Positions 26,267-36,163 of a stretch of 64,000 nt of DNA are shown one piece after another. Position numbers and translations under genes: made by a program. The stretch comes from Pontiella agarivorans (lineage in GTDB: Bacteria; Verrucomicrobiota; Kiritimatiellia; Kiritimatiellales; Pontiellaceae). Numbering within the stretch: the first letter of the stretch is position 1; each line of letters begins with the position of its first letter. The stretch covers positions 992,001-1,056,000 of the forward strand of contig NZ_JARVCO010000010.1 in NCBI RefSeq assembly GCF_034531395.1. The letters are read 5' to 3'. The notes beneath the pieces are model-generated. The model was not told where the DNA came from. It saw only the letters and a list, made by a program, of their open reading frames with translations, and searched no databases.

Positions 26267-26296
26267 AAGGTCAGCCCTTTCCGGCTGACCTTTTTT
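26267..26296 (+). terminator. Terminator of the tRNA transcript
   Basis: AAGGTCAGCC pairs with GGCTGACCTT (10 bp, six-base loop), followed by TTTT. It sits six bases after the tRNA CCA end. Confidence 0.9.
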
Positions 26297-26326
26297 GTGG
26301 TGAGTCTCATCCCGGCAGGATTTGTC

Positions 26327-27472
26327 TTAATGCTTACCGTGGTTTTTTCGGTAATCGCGGGGGGACATCCCGGTAGCTTTTCTGAAAGCAAAACTGAGAT
26401 AATTATAGGATGACAAACCGCAGGCTTCGGCGATTTCCTGCATGGAGAGGTCGGTTTCTGCTAGAAGTTTTCTTGCTCGGTTAATACGTAGTCTCCGGAT
26501 TTCCTCTGCGGGGGTGCGGCCGAATGTTTTTTTGAACTGATGTTCGAGTGAACTGCGTGCCATAGGTACTGCTTTCAATACATCATTAATGGTGATCGAC
26601 TCATATGCATGTTCTTTCATAAAGCCGATTACCTTGCGGAGCCGATCATCTTCCACCGCGAGCGTGTCGGTGGATAGGCGTTCCTTTACACCGACCGGAG
26701 GAAAAAAGAGAATGTCGTTAGGGACTGTTTCACCATTCATCATTCGGTCCAGCAGTTTTGCCGCGTGATAACCGACTTGTTTCATGGGCGATAACACTCC
26801 CGATAGAGACGGGTAGCAGGCGTTGCAGAGAAAATCATCGTTATTGGCTGCAAGAATGGCCACATCATGCGGTACGGGAATATCGGCAAGCATGCAGGCA
26901 TCCACTATTGATCGAGCATAGCCATGGCCCCAGGAGACAATCCCGATGGGTTTGGGTAAGGCGTGAAGCCACTTGGTAAGCGGAATGAACAGTTCACGGT
27001 CTGTCCCGTCATATTCAAATTTGGGACAGGCGGTCAGCCCCCGTTCCTTTAAAACGTTCTCGAAGTGATCGGCATATTCAATTGCGTTGGCGTAAATGGT
27101 TGGTCCAACAAATGCCATATTCCGGAATCCCCGCTGAATATAGTGGTCGACAGCGAGTTGAACACCAATCCGGTCATCGGTTCTCAGGTTTGGAGCGGAA
27201 AAGCCCTCAACCTTTGAATCCGCAATATTAATGACTGGTTTTCCTGTGGCGACGAGTTGCTCGGCAAGCTCCTGGGTACAGACCTGCGCAATATAGCCGT
27301 CACAAGCAACTCCTTCGTTAACGGCATCAATATTGAGCGGAAGACCTGGTTTCATGCGGAGTTGCCAAGGGCCTACCTCGCGCTCATAAGACATGACTCC
27401 TTCAATGGTATCACGTCCCCAGGCCGAGTTTGCTATGATGAGGAGGCCCACCTGCCAAATCTTCTTACTCAT
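26327..27472 (-). CDS. XylR-type regulator: sugar-binding domain plus AraC helix-turn-helix
   Basis: The product has 381 residues. The first 275 resemble a LacI/periplasmic-binding fold (VGLLIIANSAWGRDTIEGV, DRIGVQLAVDHYIQRGFRN, DVAILAANNDDFLC). The last 100 are a two-HTH AraC domain (INDVLKAVPMARSSLEHQFK, AEACGLSSYNYLSFAFRKAT, MSPRDYR). This arrangement, as in E. coli XylR, is very common beside sugar-utilisation genes in Verrucomicrobiota. It is divergent from the secreted-protein gene at 27682 and two inverted repeats lie between them, so it probably controls both. Confidence 0.9.
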   Translation of the reverse strand: MSKKIWQVGLLIIANSAWGRDTIEGVMSYEREVGPWQLRMKPGLPLNIDAVNEGVACDGYIAQVCTQELAEQLVATGKPVINIADSKVEGFSAPNLRTDDRIGVQLAVDHYIQRGFRNMAFVGPTIYANAIEYADHFENVLKERGLTACPKFEYDGTDRELFIPLTKWLHALPKPIGIVSWGHGYARSIVDACMLADIPVPHDVAILAANNDDFLCNACYPSLSGVLSPMKQVGYHAAKLLDRMMNGETVPNDILFFPPVGVKERLSTDTLAVEDDRLRKVIGFMKEHAYESITINDVLKAVPMARSSLEHQFKKTFGRTPAEEIRRLRINRARKLLAETDLSMQEIAEACGLSSYNYLSFAFRKATGMSPRDYRKNHGKH

Positions 27473-27478
27473 TAATAA

Positions 27479-27496
27479 CCTATAAAATCGTATAGG
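27479..27496. promoter_or_regulatory. Palindrome next to the regulator start codon
   Basis: CCTATA-N6-TATAGG, perfect, 6 bases upstream of the regulator ATG on its strand. A candidate autoregulatory operator. Confidence 0.45.
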
Positions 27497-27538
27497 AATA
27501 AAATCAAGGGTTTTGGAAAATATCTAATATTAAAGATG

Positions 27539-27563
27539 CGATTACCAGTATTCGCAGTAATCG
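27539..27563. promoter_or_regulatory. Inverted repeat, candidate operator of the secreted-protein gene
   Basis: CGATTAC-N11-GTAATCG, perfect 7-bp arms, lying between the regulator and the divergent gene at 27682. The size and position suit an AraC/XylR-type dimer site. Confidence 0.5.
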
Positions 27564-27681
27564 TTCTCTGTTTATTTCGACCATCGGAAGTGGGTAGCTC
27601 GCGGGAACTGATTGTAAACGGAGATGCCCGGGGAGACGTTAATGCATGGAGCGATCCGATAAGAATCGGGAGGTAAATAAG

Positions 27682-29655
27682 ATGAAGAGCGGCATAATAA
27701 AAAAAAGATATGCAGTACTGGGAGCTTTGGTGCTGACAGGAATTGCAGCACAAGCTGTAGTGGTGAATTTTACGGCGGGTGAGGGATACACAAATGGCGT
27801 ACTTAATGGCCAGCAGAGCTGGGTTACCAGTGCAGATGTTCCGGTAGATTCAAATGCCGGGACTGTAGGGGGGCATGTTGTTTCCAATCGCACAGGTATG
27901 GGATATGTTATCGGTATTTATGGAAGTGACGGGGTCGATGTCGCTATTTATGACAAATATCAAACCTCGATCGATTTTACGTTTGGCGAAGGCTATAACG
28001 ATAATTTCGTGACCAACGGACTGGGGCCGGCAGATGACGGATATTATGATCCGGCTCAGGGTTTTAAAACGGCTACGCAAGGGAAACCGATTATCAATGC
28101 CAGTCTGTATGGCGGGAGTACCAACGGAGCGGAAAATATTGAGGCTGGACTGGTTCGTAATGGCGGTACCGGTTACAAATTCCGTATGTATGAAACCTCT
28201 TGGGAGGATTTCGGCTGGGACGGTACATCGGCTAAGCCGTGGCCCCCGACGTATGAGTCCGGAGCGGTCGCCAGTGACCTTGTGGGTATCAGTGTGGGTG
28301 ACGGGGACTATATCAGTGATATGCTGAGAATTACTCTTACGGTTACGCGGGGAGCCAATGTGAATGATTGGGCCATAAAAGCGCAGTTATTCAATTTGGA
28401 CAGTGAGGCTCCGGATGTTGCCCTCATTGAAGCATCGTGGATTGGGGTAACGCATACCAACCTGTATGACGCGACTCAGATGTTCGGGGGATTCGGAAAC
28501 GGGCAGTCGGACAGCAATGGATTGATGCATAACCGTACGATTCATAAGTTGACGTTCGAGGCCTTTAAGGCTCCTGAAAACTTTGTTTTGTGGGGGGGGA
28601 CGGATATCATCAACGGTTCTGATACCAACATTAATCTTTCGCCCGAAGTGACACGCTGGAGAATGCCGCTTAGAGGTTTCAATAATAAAACCTATGTTGC
28701 GGGTACTGAATCCAGTCCGACCAACAGTGCATATTATCCGAATAGAGCCGGCCGTTCTCCAAACTTCAATTTTACGCTGAACTGGAACTGGGGAGATATG
28801 GAAGTCCGCGACGTTGATGAGTGGAATCCGGGTGACAATGTGGACTATATCTCGGTGAATCATGGCGGAAATTCTGCTGCACACTCAACCAACTTTGAAG
28901 CGATGGTTGTTTGGGAGGAATTTCTCACGGATCCCTCGAAGTTGGAATCTCTTGGCGCAGGCATACGGACATCAGATATCTATGTTTCGGATCACAGTAT
29001 TTTCCGTTTCATTTTTCAGGGGGCAGACGGAGAGTGGTATGCTTCTGAAGAGCAGGTGGTTCCGGACCGGACCGGAAGCGATTGGGACGCATTTGGTGAC
29101 TATACGATCGGGAATGTTGCGGCAGCAACATGGTATGAGTTTTCACCGCTGGTAAACGGTACTGCGACCGTAGGCGTCGCAACGTCAGCTGTTTTGGATG
29201 ATATACAGGCCGTCGGAATATGGTTGAAGCGCACCGGCCCTGAGGCTCAGTTCGGATACGGCTTCGATATTAATTCGTTCAGTGTTCGGGGACGTTCGGG
29301 GTCGCTTTATCAAGATTGGTCGGATGCGTATGCGTTGATCGGGGGGCAGAATGCCGATGAAGACGGTGATGACCTGAACAACTACAGCGAATGGGTGTTT
29401 GGAGGCAATCCGACCAATGCTGCCGATGTTGGTACACGGCCAGTCCTGGATGTGAAAACTGGAAATTATGCGTATGAGCTGGTGGGTGATGAAAAAGTAA
29501 CGGTTCACATTCAGACCCGCGATGATCTGATTATTGGAGACTGGGAGTCCATTTATACCAATACGGTATCATTCGATGACGGCATTATGCATGCGTATAC
29601 AAACAATGTAGGAACGGAAGCTGCGAAGAAATTTATCCGTATCTCTGTTGATTAA
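27682..29655 (+). CDS. Large secreted surface protein of unknown function
   Basis: The product has 657 residues from ATG 27682 (GGGAGG upstream). A signal peptide (about 1-25, ending AAQA) is followed by long beta-rich regions. Near the C-terminus there is a calcium-loop-like segment, GGQNADEDGDDLNNYSEWVF, then GGNPTN, common in secreted proteins of this phylum, and a final small domain ending FIRISVD. No catalytic motif recognised. A decayed paralogue follows directly. Regulation by the divergent XylR-type protein is likely. Confidence 0.72.
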   Translation: MKSGIIKKRYAVLGALVLTGIAAQAVVVNFTAGEGYTNGVLNGQQSWVTSADVPVDSNAGTVGGHVVSNRTGMGYVIGIYGSDGVDVAIYDKYQTSIDFTFGEGYNDNFVTNGLGPADDGYYDPAQGFKTATQGKPIINASLYGGSTNGAENIEAGLVRNGGTGYKFRMYETSWEDFGWDGTSAKPWPPTYESGAVASDLVGISVGDGDYISDMLRITLTVTRGANVNDWAIKAQLFNLDSEAPDVALIEASWIGVTHTNLYDATQMFGGFGNGQSDSNGLMHNRTIHKLTFEAFKAPENFVLWGGTDIINGSDTNINLSPEVTRWRMPLRGFNNKTYVAGTESSPTNSAYYPNRAGRSPNFNFTLNWNWGDMEVRDVDEWNPGDNVDYISVNHGGNSAAHSTNFEAMVVWEEFLTDPSKLESLGAGIRTSDIYVSDHSIFRFIFQGADGEWYASEEQVVPDRTGSDWDAFGDYTIGNVAAATWYEFSPLVNGTATVGVATSAVLDDIQAVGIWLKRTGPEAQFGYGFDINSFSVRGRSGSLYQDWSDAYALIGGQNADEDGDDLNNYSEWVFGGNPTNAADVGTRPVLDVKTGNYAYELVGDEKVTVHIQTRDDLIIGDWESIYTNTVSFDDGIMHAYTNNVGTEAAKKFIRISVD

Positions 29656-29734
29656 TTTGTACTGATCAACCATTCATGAATGGGGAGCTCTGCTCACGCG
29701 GGGCTCCCTGAAATATAGGCTTTTTGCCGTACTG

Positions 29735-30226
29735 TTGAAAAGAGCTCTACGGACCCATTTAACTGGGGTGACTGACTCCGGATGTTTTCTGAATGTTTCT
29801 TTTTTCAATACCAACGATGTCCATGCTTCCGGGATTCGGCTGAATGCTTCAGTTTGCCGCTACAGTACCGATTACTGCATCAATCTGTATAGGAACTGGG
29901 GCAGCTGGAATGCTCATCCGGAATATACTTCCGGAGATGGAACATCCGGCAGAATACCGGGAGCATAGTTCGGAATTGATCGGAAGCACTCGGATACCAA
30001 CAGTGCAGGTATGCGCTTAACCATGGCTATGATTGTCAGGGAAACTTCCGATGAATGGATACTTAAAATCTCCCTGTACAATCTGGATCACGCGAATCCG
30101 GAGCAGGTTATTACGGAGTTTTATACCTCCGGTTTGATGTTCAATAATTCAGGACGGCTTTTCGGAGGATTCGGCGGCGGAGATAAATCTGAACTGTTTT
30201 TCAGGTTAAATCTGTCGCGACCATGA
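29735..30226 (+). pseudogene. Decayed partial copy of the preceding secreted-protein gene
   Basis: One frame runs from about 29735 to 30226, interrupted by a single TAG at 29966-29968. Its translation parallels residues about 130-270 of the 27682 gene: LYRNWGSWN matches MYETSWEDFGW; MRLTMAMIVRETSDEWILKI matches LRITLTVTRGANVNDWAIKA; SLYNLDHANPEQVI matches QLFNLDSEAPDVAL; RLFGGFGGG matches QMFGGFGNG. No start, signal peptide or C-terminal part is left. It is a remnant of a tandem duplication. Confidence 0.75.
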
Positions 30227-30353
30227 GGGGAAAGATGTGAATAAACGCATATTTAATACGCGGGTACATATATTCCGATGTGCACAGGGAAGATAGAACA
30301 GAAACTAGAGCTGGAGAAGCTCTGTAAATGAAGATTAAAAAAGGAAGGGCAAA

Positions 30354-31124
30354 ATGAAGCAAAATGCAGTAATTACAATAGCGCTTGCTGTTGCCGGGCT
30401 GGCACAGGCCAATCTGTTGAACAACACGTTCACCGATCACAATAACAATGACCACGCTTTTTCTCTGACCGATACCGGTTGGGGGGCCAAGGAATACTGG
30501 AAGCAAAGTGCTGGCGGTGGTTTGGAATCAAGTGTGCCAAACTGGGATTCCGACGGAGCCAATGCTTTTGGTGTGATGCAGGTAATTTCGGTCGGGGCCA
30601 ATGCAGGATCCGATCTGGTGCTTAGTTTTGACTGGACACCGGCTGCAACGGCGACTTCGAATGCTTCGTTGAGCGTTGATTATCAGCTGGTGGGCTGGAC
30701 TGTCGGGCAGACGCCGGATGCTGCTGATAAGATGTTTTCCGGGATTAATTTCTATAATAGCGTTATTGCAGGAGCGAACATTGCCGGAAATACATCTATG
30801 GCATATGACTTTTTGGACGGTGATGTTCCGTGGGTTCACTCGTCAGGAAATGCATATCCTTCCATTCGTCAGGCGACCTCGGCTGCAGGGACAACGTTTT
30901 CGGTGAATTCAACTAACAGCGTAGCCATCAATGGACTGACTGATTTAAGTGACTATGACTACATTGGTGTGCGCTTCACGATTAACTCTAATGGTGATGC
31001 GGGCAATGTCGGTGCAACCATTGAAAATATCAGTCTCGTTGCCATTCCGGAACCGGCCACGCTGGGCATGGTGGCTTTTTTCGGTGGTTCCGTGCTGTTT
31101 ATCCGCCGTCGTTTCATGATGTGA
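30354..31124 (+). CDS. PEP-CTERM sorted surface protein
   Basis: The product has 256 residues with an N-terminal signal peptide (about 1-19, ending AQA). The C-terminus is the tripartite sorting signal: PEPATLGMV, a hydrophobic helix AFFGGSVLF and the basic IRRRF. Such proteins are processed by exosortase and displayed or released with the exopolysaccharide. The mature part is beta-rich with a LLNNTFTDHNNNDHAFSLTD opening, without a domain I can name. No exosortase is in this window. Confidence 0.85.
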   Translation: MKQNAVITIALAVAGLAQANLLNNTFTDHNNNDHAFSLTDTGWGAKEYWKQSAGGGLESSVPNWDSDGANAFGVMQVISVGANAGSDLVLSFDWTPAATATSNASLSVDYQLVGWTVGQTPDAADKMFSGINFYNSVIAGANIAGNTSMAYDFLDGDVPWVHSSGNAYPSIRQATSAAGTTFSVNSTNSVAINGLTDLSDYDYIGVRFTINSNGDAGNVGATIENISLVAIPEPATLGMVAFFGGSVLFIRRRFMM

Positions 31125-31147
31125 TTTTTCCAACATCGAAAATAAAA

Positions 31148-31169
31148 AGGGCGTTCATTTGAACGCCCT
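31148..31169 (-). terminator. Hairpin with U-run on the minus strand
   Basis: AGGGCGTTCA pairs with TGAACGCCCT (10 bp, two-base loop). The plus strand has AAAAA before it, so the transcript from the minus strand ends in UUUUU. It could serve the decayed transposase and, less well, the PEP-CTERM gene. Confidence 0.7.
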
Positions 31170-31205
31170 CAGACTGTTGATAAACCCCGTCATTTTGGCG
31201 GGGTT

Positions 31206-32020
31206 CTTCTATTTTCGGATTCAGCAGAATACTTCTGATGTTGCACGCGGATTTTCCGGCCACTGGAATAAGGGCCGTTCAAGGGCATTCAGGCGGGGAC
31301 ACAGGCGGTTTATGAGGCCGGATATATGTGCCCGCAACCGTTTGCGTCCTTCCCGGTCCAGGAGCAGGGCGATTTTTTTGATGTTCTGGGCGCAAGCCGC
31401 CATGAGGCATTGTTTCTGAACCTTATCTATTCCCCGGAAGCGCGCATAGCGGTGGTCGTTGACGGCTTCTTTATGCTTTTCCCAGATGTGGCGGGTGATC
31501 ACTTACTGATGGGCGCGGCTGGTGGTGCATTCCTTCAGCCGGGGGCAGTTCGCGCAGATGGAGGATCGGATTTATATTCGTGGTGACCTTCGCAGTTGGT
31601 GGTGGAGTAGCTAAGTACCTTCCCTTCGGGGCAGAGGTAGCCATCGTAATGTTCGTCGTAGGTGAAGTCGCGCTTTTTGAGTATGCCGGGTTTGCCCATG
31701 GGGCGTTTACAGGGCATGACGCCGTAGATGCGGCGCTCAGAAAGTCCTTTGCAGATGGCGGCGGTGTTGTAGCCGGAATCCACGCCGAGGGCATCGAGTT
31801 GTTCGGTATAGGATCTGACCGATTCGCTCACCTGCTTTTTCGTGAATTTGATTTTATTGGCATTGGCCTTCAGATGAGTTGAATCGGTGTAGAGTGTTTT
31901 GCCATCGATGAGCTTATGCTTTATCGCCTGCGTGACAATGTCGTCGAATATTTCCTGATCGATGCCGGTCACCTGAGTTGATAACTGCCGTATTCTTCAG
32001 GGTTGATCGGGAACACATTA
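31206..32020 (-). pseudogene. Decayed IS1182-like DDE transposase
   Basis: Minus-strand fragments align in order with an IS1182-type transposase: VFPINPEEYGSYQ, IFDDIVTQAIKHKLIDGKTL, TDSTHLKANANK (first catalytic Asp), GVDSGYNTAAICKGLSERRI (second Asp), CPEGKVLSY, a frameshift near 31565, ICANCPRLKECTTS, a stop codon near 31505, then ITRHIWEKHKEAVNDHR directly joined to YARFRGIDKVQ. The normal segment between the last two, which carries the catalytic Glu (VERSFADAK type), is missing. The N-terminal part is also absent. Confidence 0.8.
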
Positions 32021-32023
32021 GAG

Positions 32024-32065
32024 GCTCCTGAATAAATCCTTCGTTCTGCGTTCGGACTCAGGAGC
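32024..32065. repeat. Inverted repeat beside the transposase remnant
   Basis: GCTCCTGA (32024-32031) and TCAGGAGC (32058-32065) enclose 26 bases, and TTTTT follows on the plus strand. It may be an old terminator or an end of the former element. No matching end was found on the other side. Confidence 0.4.
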
Positions 32066-32243
32066 TTTTTGGGCGTGACCGTTGGCGGAAACCGAGCCGA
32101 TCCGGAATGAGCCCCTGTACGTAATGATACCGGGATAATCGCCGTATAATGCAGCCCGGGATGCTGTATAAAGAGATAAAAGAATGACTGCTTAGCTGTT
32201 TTTCGTTCGGCGTCCTGTCTGGAGGTCAGCAGGCTATCCCGCT
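32066..32243. other. Non-coding remainder of the eroded region
   Basis: No open frame with a ribosome site and no recognisable repeat. Together with the neighbouring pseudogenes it makes a roughly 2.9-kb stretch (29656-32510) with only one intact gene. Confidence 0.4.
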
Positions 32244-32462
32244 TCAGGTCTGGTTATTCGGCATTGTATACAGGCCTGTGCAACGATCTTTTTGCAGGCG
32301 ACCGAATAGGTGCCGCTGTCTGACGGTGCGTTGCTCTCGTACTTTCCGCATCAGAACGCATTTGCCAGAGCCCTTTTCGAGTTCGAGTGCCGTTACACGG
32401 TTGCTGATCAATCGTCCGGGATTTACTGGAAGTTTTTTTTTGTTCTTTTTTTGTCCGGGCAT
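32244..32462 (-). CDS. Possible small basic protein
   Basis: The product has 72 residues from ATG 32462, which has GGGAG about six bases upstream on the minus strand. It is strongly basic (MPGQKKNKKKLPVNPGR, MRKVREQRTVRQRH). No family recognised. Its location in an eroded region and overlap with the promoter area of the next operon make it doubtful. Confidence 0.3.
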   Translation of the reverse strand: MPGQKKNKKKLPVNPGRLISNRVTALELEKGSGKCVLMRKVREQRTVRQRHLFGRLQKDRCTGLYTMPNNQT

Positions 32463-32510
32463 CCTCTTCTCCCTCAACAGGATAGATTCGGTCGTATTTT
32501 TCGGATCGGG

Positions 32511-32538
32511 TTGTCTTGAGAATTATCCAATGTATAGT
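32511..32538 (+). promoter_or_regulatory. Probable sigma-70-type promoter of the four-gene surface operon
   Basis: TTGTCT at 32511-32516 and TATAGT at 32533-32538 are separated by 16 bases. The predicted transcript would start near 32545, about 55 bases before the ATG at 32600. Confidence 0.5.
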
Positions 32539-32599
32539 GCCTAAATGCGGTTTCTTTTGTGAAGTATGGAGACATAAAACAGGCGAGGAATTGGAAATC

Positions 32600-34180
32600 A
32601 TGAAACTGGGTATGTTATTGGGTGTGCTGGTTGGTCTGGGAGGACTGTCGGGGGTGATGGCGGCGGAACCGCTGTGGAAAGTGGAAACGTGGGAGGCGGG
32701 CCGACAGCTGGTCTGGGCGAATCCCGGAACGAGCGGTGAAATCAGCGAGGCCTCCAATTGGAAAGAAAACGGTAAAACCGCGACTGCACCGCCGGACCGG
32801 AATACGGATATTCTGCTGCCCGGGGCTGAAAAATATTATGTGGTGAAGGGTTCGCGTAATAATCAGGTCCGTCATGTGGTGATTGAGAAAAATGCCGAGC
32901 TGAAGGGAAAGCACCGCAACGAGCTGGAGATCTGGGGCAATGTGGATGTGAAGGAAGACGGCTGGATTCATTTCATTTCAATCCGCGGCGATAAGGATAC
33001 CTATTTTAATATCGAGGAGTCGGTTTTTCCGGGCGACGGCCGGGTATATCGGCACTGTTCAAAAAATCCGCCGAAGGAAAAATGCTGTAATTCACAGATT
33101 TCCCACAAGTTTCAGATTTGCAAAATCGGCACCAAATCAGTGGAGTTTCTGAGTAATGTGGGCGTGAGCGACGAGGTGATGCTGCAGCACGGGAAATGTA
33201 TTATCAGCGGCGATTTCCGGTTCAGCGGGGCAACCAATAAGGGCGCGTTCGAGGTGTATGACGGCGGAATTCTTGAAATTCAATCAGGGGGCCGTCTTGC
33301 TCCGTTTATCAACGATAACCGAAAAGCGGTTTATAATGTGAATATCTATCGCAACGGTGTGCTGCAGGCGGGTTCTCCGGAGCGGCCGCTGACGGAGGAT
33401 GCGTATCTGTGTCTTGGTTTTGCCGTGAATGACAAGCCCGGGCGTTCCGGGCTGTATGCCGCGCTGGGTTCGATGATTCGGGTCTATTCCGAAAATCCGA
33501 AAAAGGCGAGGCTGGTGGTGACCTCGATTACATCGGTGGATGATTTTACCGATGGACAGGGCCGTGAAGTGGGTCGCGCCAGCGAGCGGGCGGACGATGA
33601 AAAAGGGGTGATGCTGCAACTGGCTGGGGATGTGCTGCTCGACGGTGTGCATTTCGACTATCTTGCAGAAGACGGCATCGGCCTGTTTGATGAAGATGTC
33701 GCAAAAACCTGGAAAAATGTGACGTTCGGCAAAAAGTGTGCTTCTTCCTCCCCCCGGAATCTGATTGCGGAAATGAAGGCCGATCCCAATTCATATTATC
33801 ACGGGCGCGGTGACCAGCGGTCGGAATACGGGCTCACGATGAAGGCGATGGCCTCCATGAATCAGCTGCTCGGTGAATATGAACCCTTTCAGCTGAAAAC
33901 GACGCCGGAAAATACAACGATCCGCAAAGTGGGCAAGGGCAATAACCAGATTGAAACCCCGGTGGCGGTTATTTTTGATGAGCCGATCGAGGTTGAAGTG
34001 AAAACCAGAGTCCCGGGGGCAAAAATCCGGTATACGACGGATGGCACAGAACCGACGGCGAAATCGCCGGCCTACACCCGGCCGATTAAATTGGCGAAAA
34101 CAACGAAGCTGACGGTCAAGGCCTATAAAAAAGGCGTGGGCTTCAGTCCGACTTACACCACGACCTATGTCATTCAATAG
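32600..34180 (+). CDS. Secreted beta-solenoid-like protein with chitobiase/hexosaminidase C-terminal domain
   Basis: The product has 526 residues from ATG 32600; the frame is open further upstream but without a ribosome site. A signal peptide (about 1-21, ending VMAA) precedes a long beta-rich part with repeated short strands (VVIEKNAELKGKHRNELEIW, FEVYDGGILEIQSGGRLAP) as in surface beta-helices. The last 60 residues are a CHB_HEX_C-type domain (IRYTTDGTEPTAKSPAYTRP, then KAYKKGVGFSPTY). This domain usually decorates secreted or surface proteins. First gene of an operon whose second gene starts 12 bases later. Confidence 0.75.
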   Translation: MKLGMLLGVLVGLGGLSGVMAAEPLWKVETWEAGRQLVWANPGTSGEISEASNWKENGKTATAPPDRNTDILLPGAEKYYVVKGSRNNQVRHVVIEKNAELKGKHRNELEIWGNVDVKEDGWIHFISIRGDKDTYFNIEESVFPGDGRVYRHCSKNPPKEKCCNSQISHKFQICKIGTKSVEFLSNVGVSDEVMLQHGKCIISGDFRFSGATNKGAFEVYDGGILEIQSGGRLAPFINDNRKAVYNVNIYRNGVLQAGSPERPLTEDAYLCLGFAVNDKPGRSGLYAALGSMIRVYSENPKKARLVVTSITSVDDFTDGQGREVGRASERADDEKGVMLQLAGDVLLDGVHFDYLAEDGIGLFDEDVAKTWKNVTFGKKCASSSPRNLIAEMKADPNSYYHGRGDQRSEYGLTMKAMASMNQLLGEYEPFQLKTTPENTTIRKVGKGNNQIETPVAVIFDEPIEVEVKTRVPGAKIRYTTDGTEPTAKSPAYTRPIKLAKTTKLTVKAYKKGVGFSPTYTTTYVIQ

Positions 34181-34192
34181 GAATTTTACAGC

Positions 34193-36163
34193 ATGAAATG
34201 TAAACGTATTTTTATATGCGGTCTGGCCGCATTACTCAGCACCGGTGCGGTGCAGGCGGTAATCAACCCGGCGCTGCAGCCGGATGTCTACTTTACGAAA
34301 TATGATAATGTGCTGGTTCTGCGGCTCGATGAAATTGATGCCGATGCCGGGGTGCTGTCATGCGCTGTGGTGGAGGTGCTCAAAGGGGCGTATCAGCCGC
34401 AAGAATCGATCGAAATCACGTTCGCCGGTGTGATGAAAAGTCAAGTGGCTGAGCGGGTTTCGGCCGGGGTTTTTGAAGTCGGGAAAGCATTTCCGGTTTT
34501 TGCGGGAAAGCCGAGCCGCCGGAAATCCAAACGTCAGGTCCGTATGTATTTCGATGAATTTTTTGTCGGTGAAGTGCTGGAACCCGGCCGGCTTCAGATC
34601 GGGGTTTCTGACGGATCGGAAAAGGATTCCGAAGGCCGTGCGGTCAATACGCTGGCCGGCATTTACTGCGGCATGACCGGGGAGCTGATCCAAATGCTGA
34701 AAGATATGGCGGCGGGGTCGGATTATTATCCGCGCAAAGCTTACGTGAAATTTAAACCCGACATGCTGATCAGTCAGCTCCAGGGATCGGTTGAAGGGGC
34801 GGCTATGTTTGATCTGAACGGAGACGGCATGGAAGATCTTGTGGCGTGTTCGCCGATGGGCGACCGTGTGTTTCTGCAGGTGGAACCGATGCAGTTTTCC
34901 GATGCCACTGAAAAGCTGGGCATCACGTCGGCTTCCGTCAGCTGTTCCGCGGCCGATGTTGATTGTGACGGGCTCGCCGATCTGATGCTGGGCTCCACCA
35001 TTTACAGAGGTGTTTTCGATCAGACCTATCGGCTGGAAAAGACGGATTGGCTGAACGTGGAAAATGCGGCCGCCCTGAAAAGTGCATCCTTTGTTGAGCT
35101 CAACGGGGATGGGTTTCCGGACGTGGTGATCAGTTATGAAGGCGGGGGATTGCAGGCCCTGCTGAATCCGGGCGGCGCCGGCGAATTTGCTGCGCTTTCC
35201 GCCGGACTTCCAGACACTGGAAACGGCTATATCGTGGCCGGCGACTGGAACGGTGATGCCCGCACGGATCTGTTCTATTCCGAAGGACGGGGCCACTTTC
35301 TGGTACAGGATGAAAACGGCGGGTTCCAATCGTTGGAACATGATATTGATTTTTCCTTCCGTACCGGCGTGGATGAAGTCGGAAAAACCGGCGCCGGTAT
35401 TTTTATGCCGACGTATCGGCAGGATCGGATGGATCTGGTGGTGCCGATTGAAAAGGACTGGCTGATTATCGAAAACCGCGATGGTGTTCCAACGGATACT
35501 ACCCGGTACGGTAACGAAATCAGTGAGGGGTCCGATTATCATCTGGCGACCGTTTATGCCGATCTCAATGTCGATGGCTACATGGATATCTACACGGTCT
35601 GCGATCAGCGGAAAGAAAACCGGTATATCATCAATCGGGGATACGGGTCCTATATGCATGCTAAAGTGCATGTGGATGAAAAACCGCTTTTCAAAGGGCC
35701 GGCCCATGGTTCGGGCGGGCGTTCGCTTGCGGTGGGCGATGTCAATGATGACGGCGCGCCGGACCTGCTGATCGGTAACGAGTCGGGGCAGGTTTTTCTG
35801 ATTATCAACGATACGCTGTCGATGCGGGTGGAAGGCGAGCTGCTGACAAAAGATGAACAGCGTCTGTTGCATGTGGCGCTCTGCTCGGTCCGGGTACTCG
35901 GACCGAAAGGGGTTGTCGGGGCCAAGGTTCGTCTGCTGGATGAATCCGGAAATGCCGTCTGCCGAAAAGATCTGGGCGGTAATACGGCCACGGGCTGCAG
36001 CAGTCCGGATACGGTCTGTTTTGCCGTGCGCCGGCCGGGAAAATATACGGTGAATGTTGAATACGCTGACGGGCATGTGCGCAATGAGGATGTGGAGCTG
36101 ATCCAAACTGAACGCGCATCGATTGTGGTTGAACGTGGGGATGCTGATGATGCTGCCTGGTGA
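34193..36163 (+). CDS. Exported FG-GAP (VCBS/integrin-type) repeat protein
   Basis: The product has 656 residues. A signal peptide (about 1-23) leads to an N-terminal domain ([20 protein letters not shown] onward, about 35-190), then at least six FG-GAP-type calcium loops: [50 protein letters not shown] and [10 protein letters not shown]. These form a beta-propeller as in integrin alpha chains. A small C-terminal beta domain follows ([20 protein letters not shown]). Its stop overlaps the start of the PQQ-type gene, so the two are coupled. No enzymatic motif seen. Confidence 0.82.
   Translation: MKCKRIFICGLAALLSTGAVQAVINPALQPDVYFTKYDNVLVLRLDEIDADAGVLSCAVVEVLKGAYQPQESIEITFAGVMKSQVAERVSAGVFEVGKAFPVFAGKPSRRKSKRQVRMYFDEFFVGEVLEPGRLQIGVSDGSEKDSEGRAVNTLAGIYCGMTGELIQMLKDMAAGSDYYPRKAYVKFKPDMLISQLQGSVEGAAMFDLNGDGMEDLVACSPMGDRVFLQVEPMQFSDATEKLGITSASVSCSAADVDCDGLADLMLGSTIYRGVFDQTYRLEKTDWLNVENAAALKSASFVELNGDGFPDVVISYEGGGLQALLNPGGAGEFAALSAGLPDTGNGYIVAGDWNGDARTDLFYSEGRGHFLVQDENGGFQSLEHDIDFSFRTGVDEVGKTGAGIFMPTYRQDRMDLVVPIEKDWLIIENRDGVPTDTTRYGNEISEGSDYHLATVYADLNVDGYMDIYTVCDQRKENRYIINRGYGSYMHAKVHVDEKPLFKGPAHGSGGRSLAVGDVNDDGAPDLLIGNESGQVFLIINDTLSMRVEGELLTKDEQRLLHVALCSVRVLGPKGVVGAKVRLLDESGNAVCRKDLGGNTATGCSSPDTVCFAVRRPGKYTVNVEYADGHVRNEDVELIQTERASIVVERGDADDAAW

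Noticed and set aside
32244-32477. TTG start at 32477 for the small basic frame
   Set aside because: The inner ATG at 32462 has the better ribosome site; the gene itself remains doubtful.
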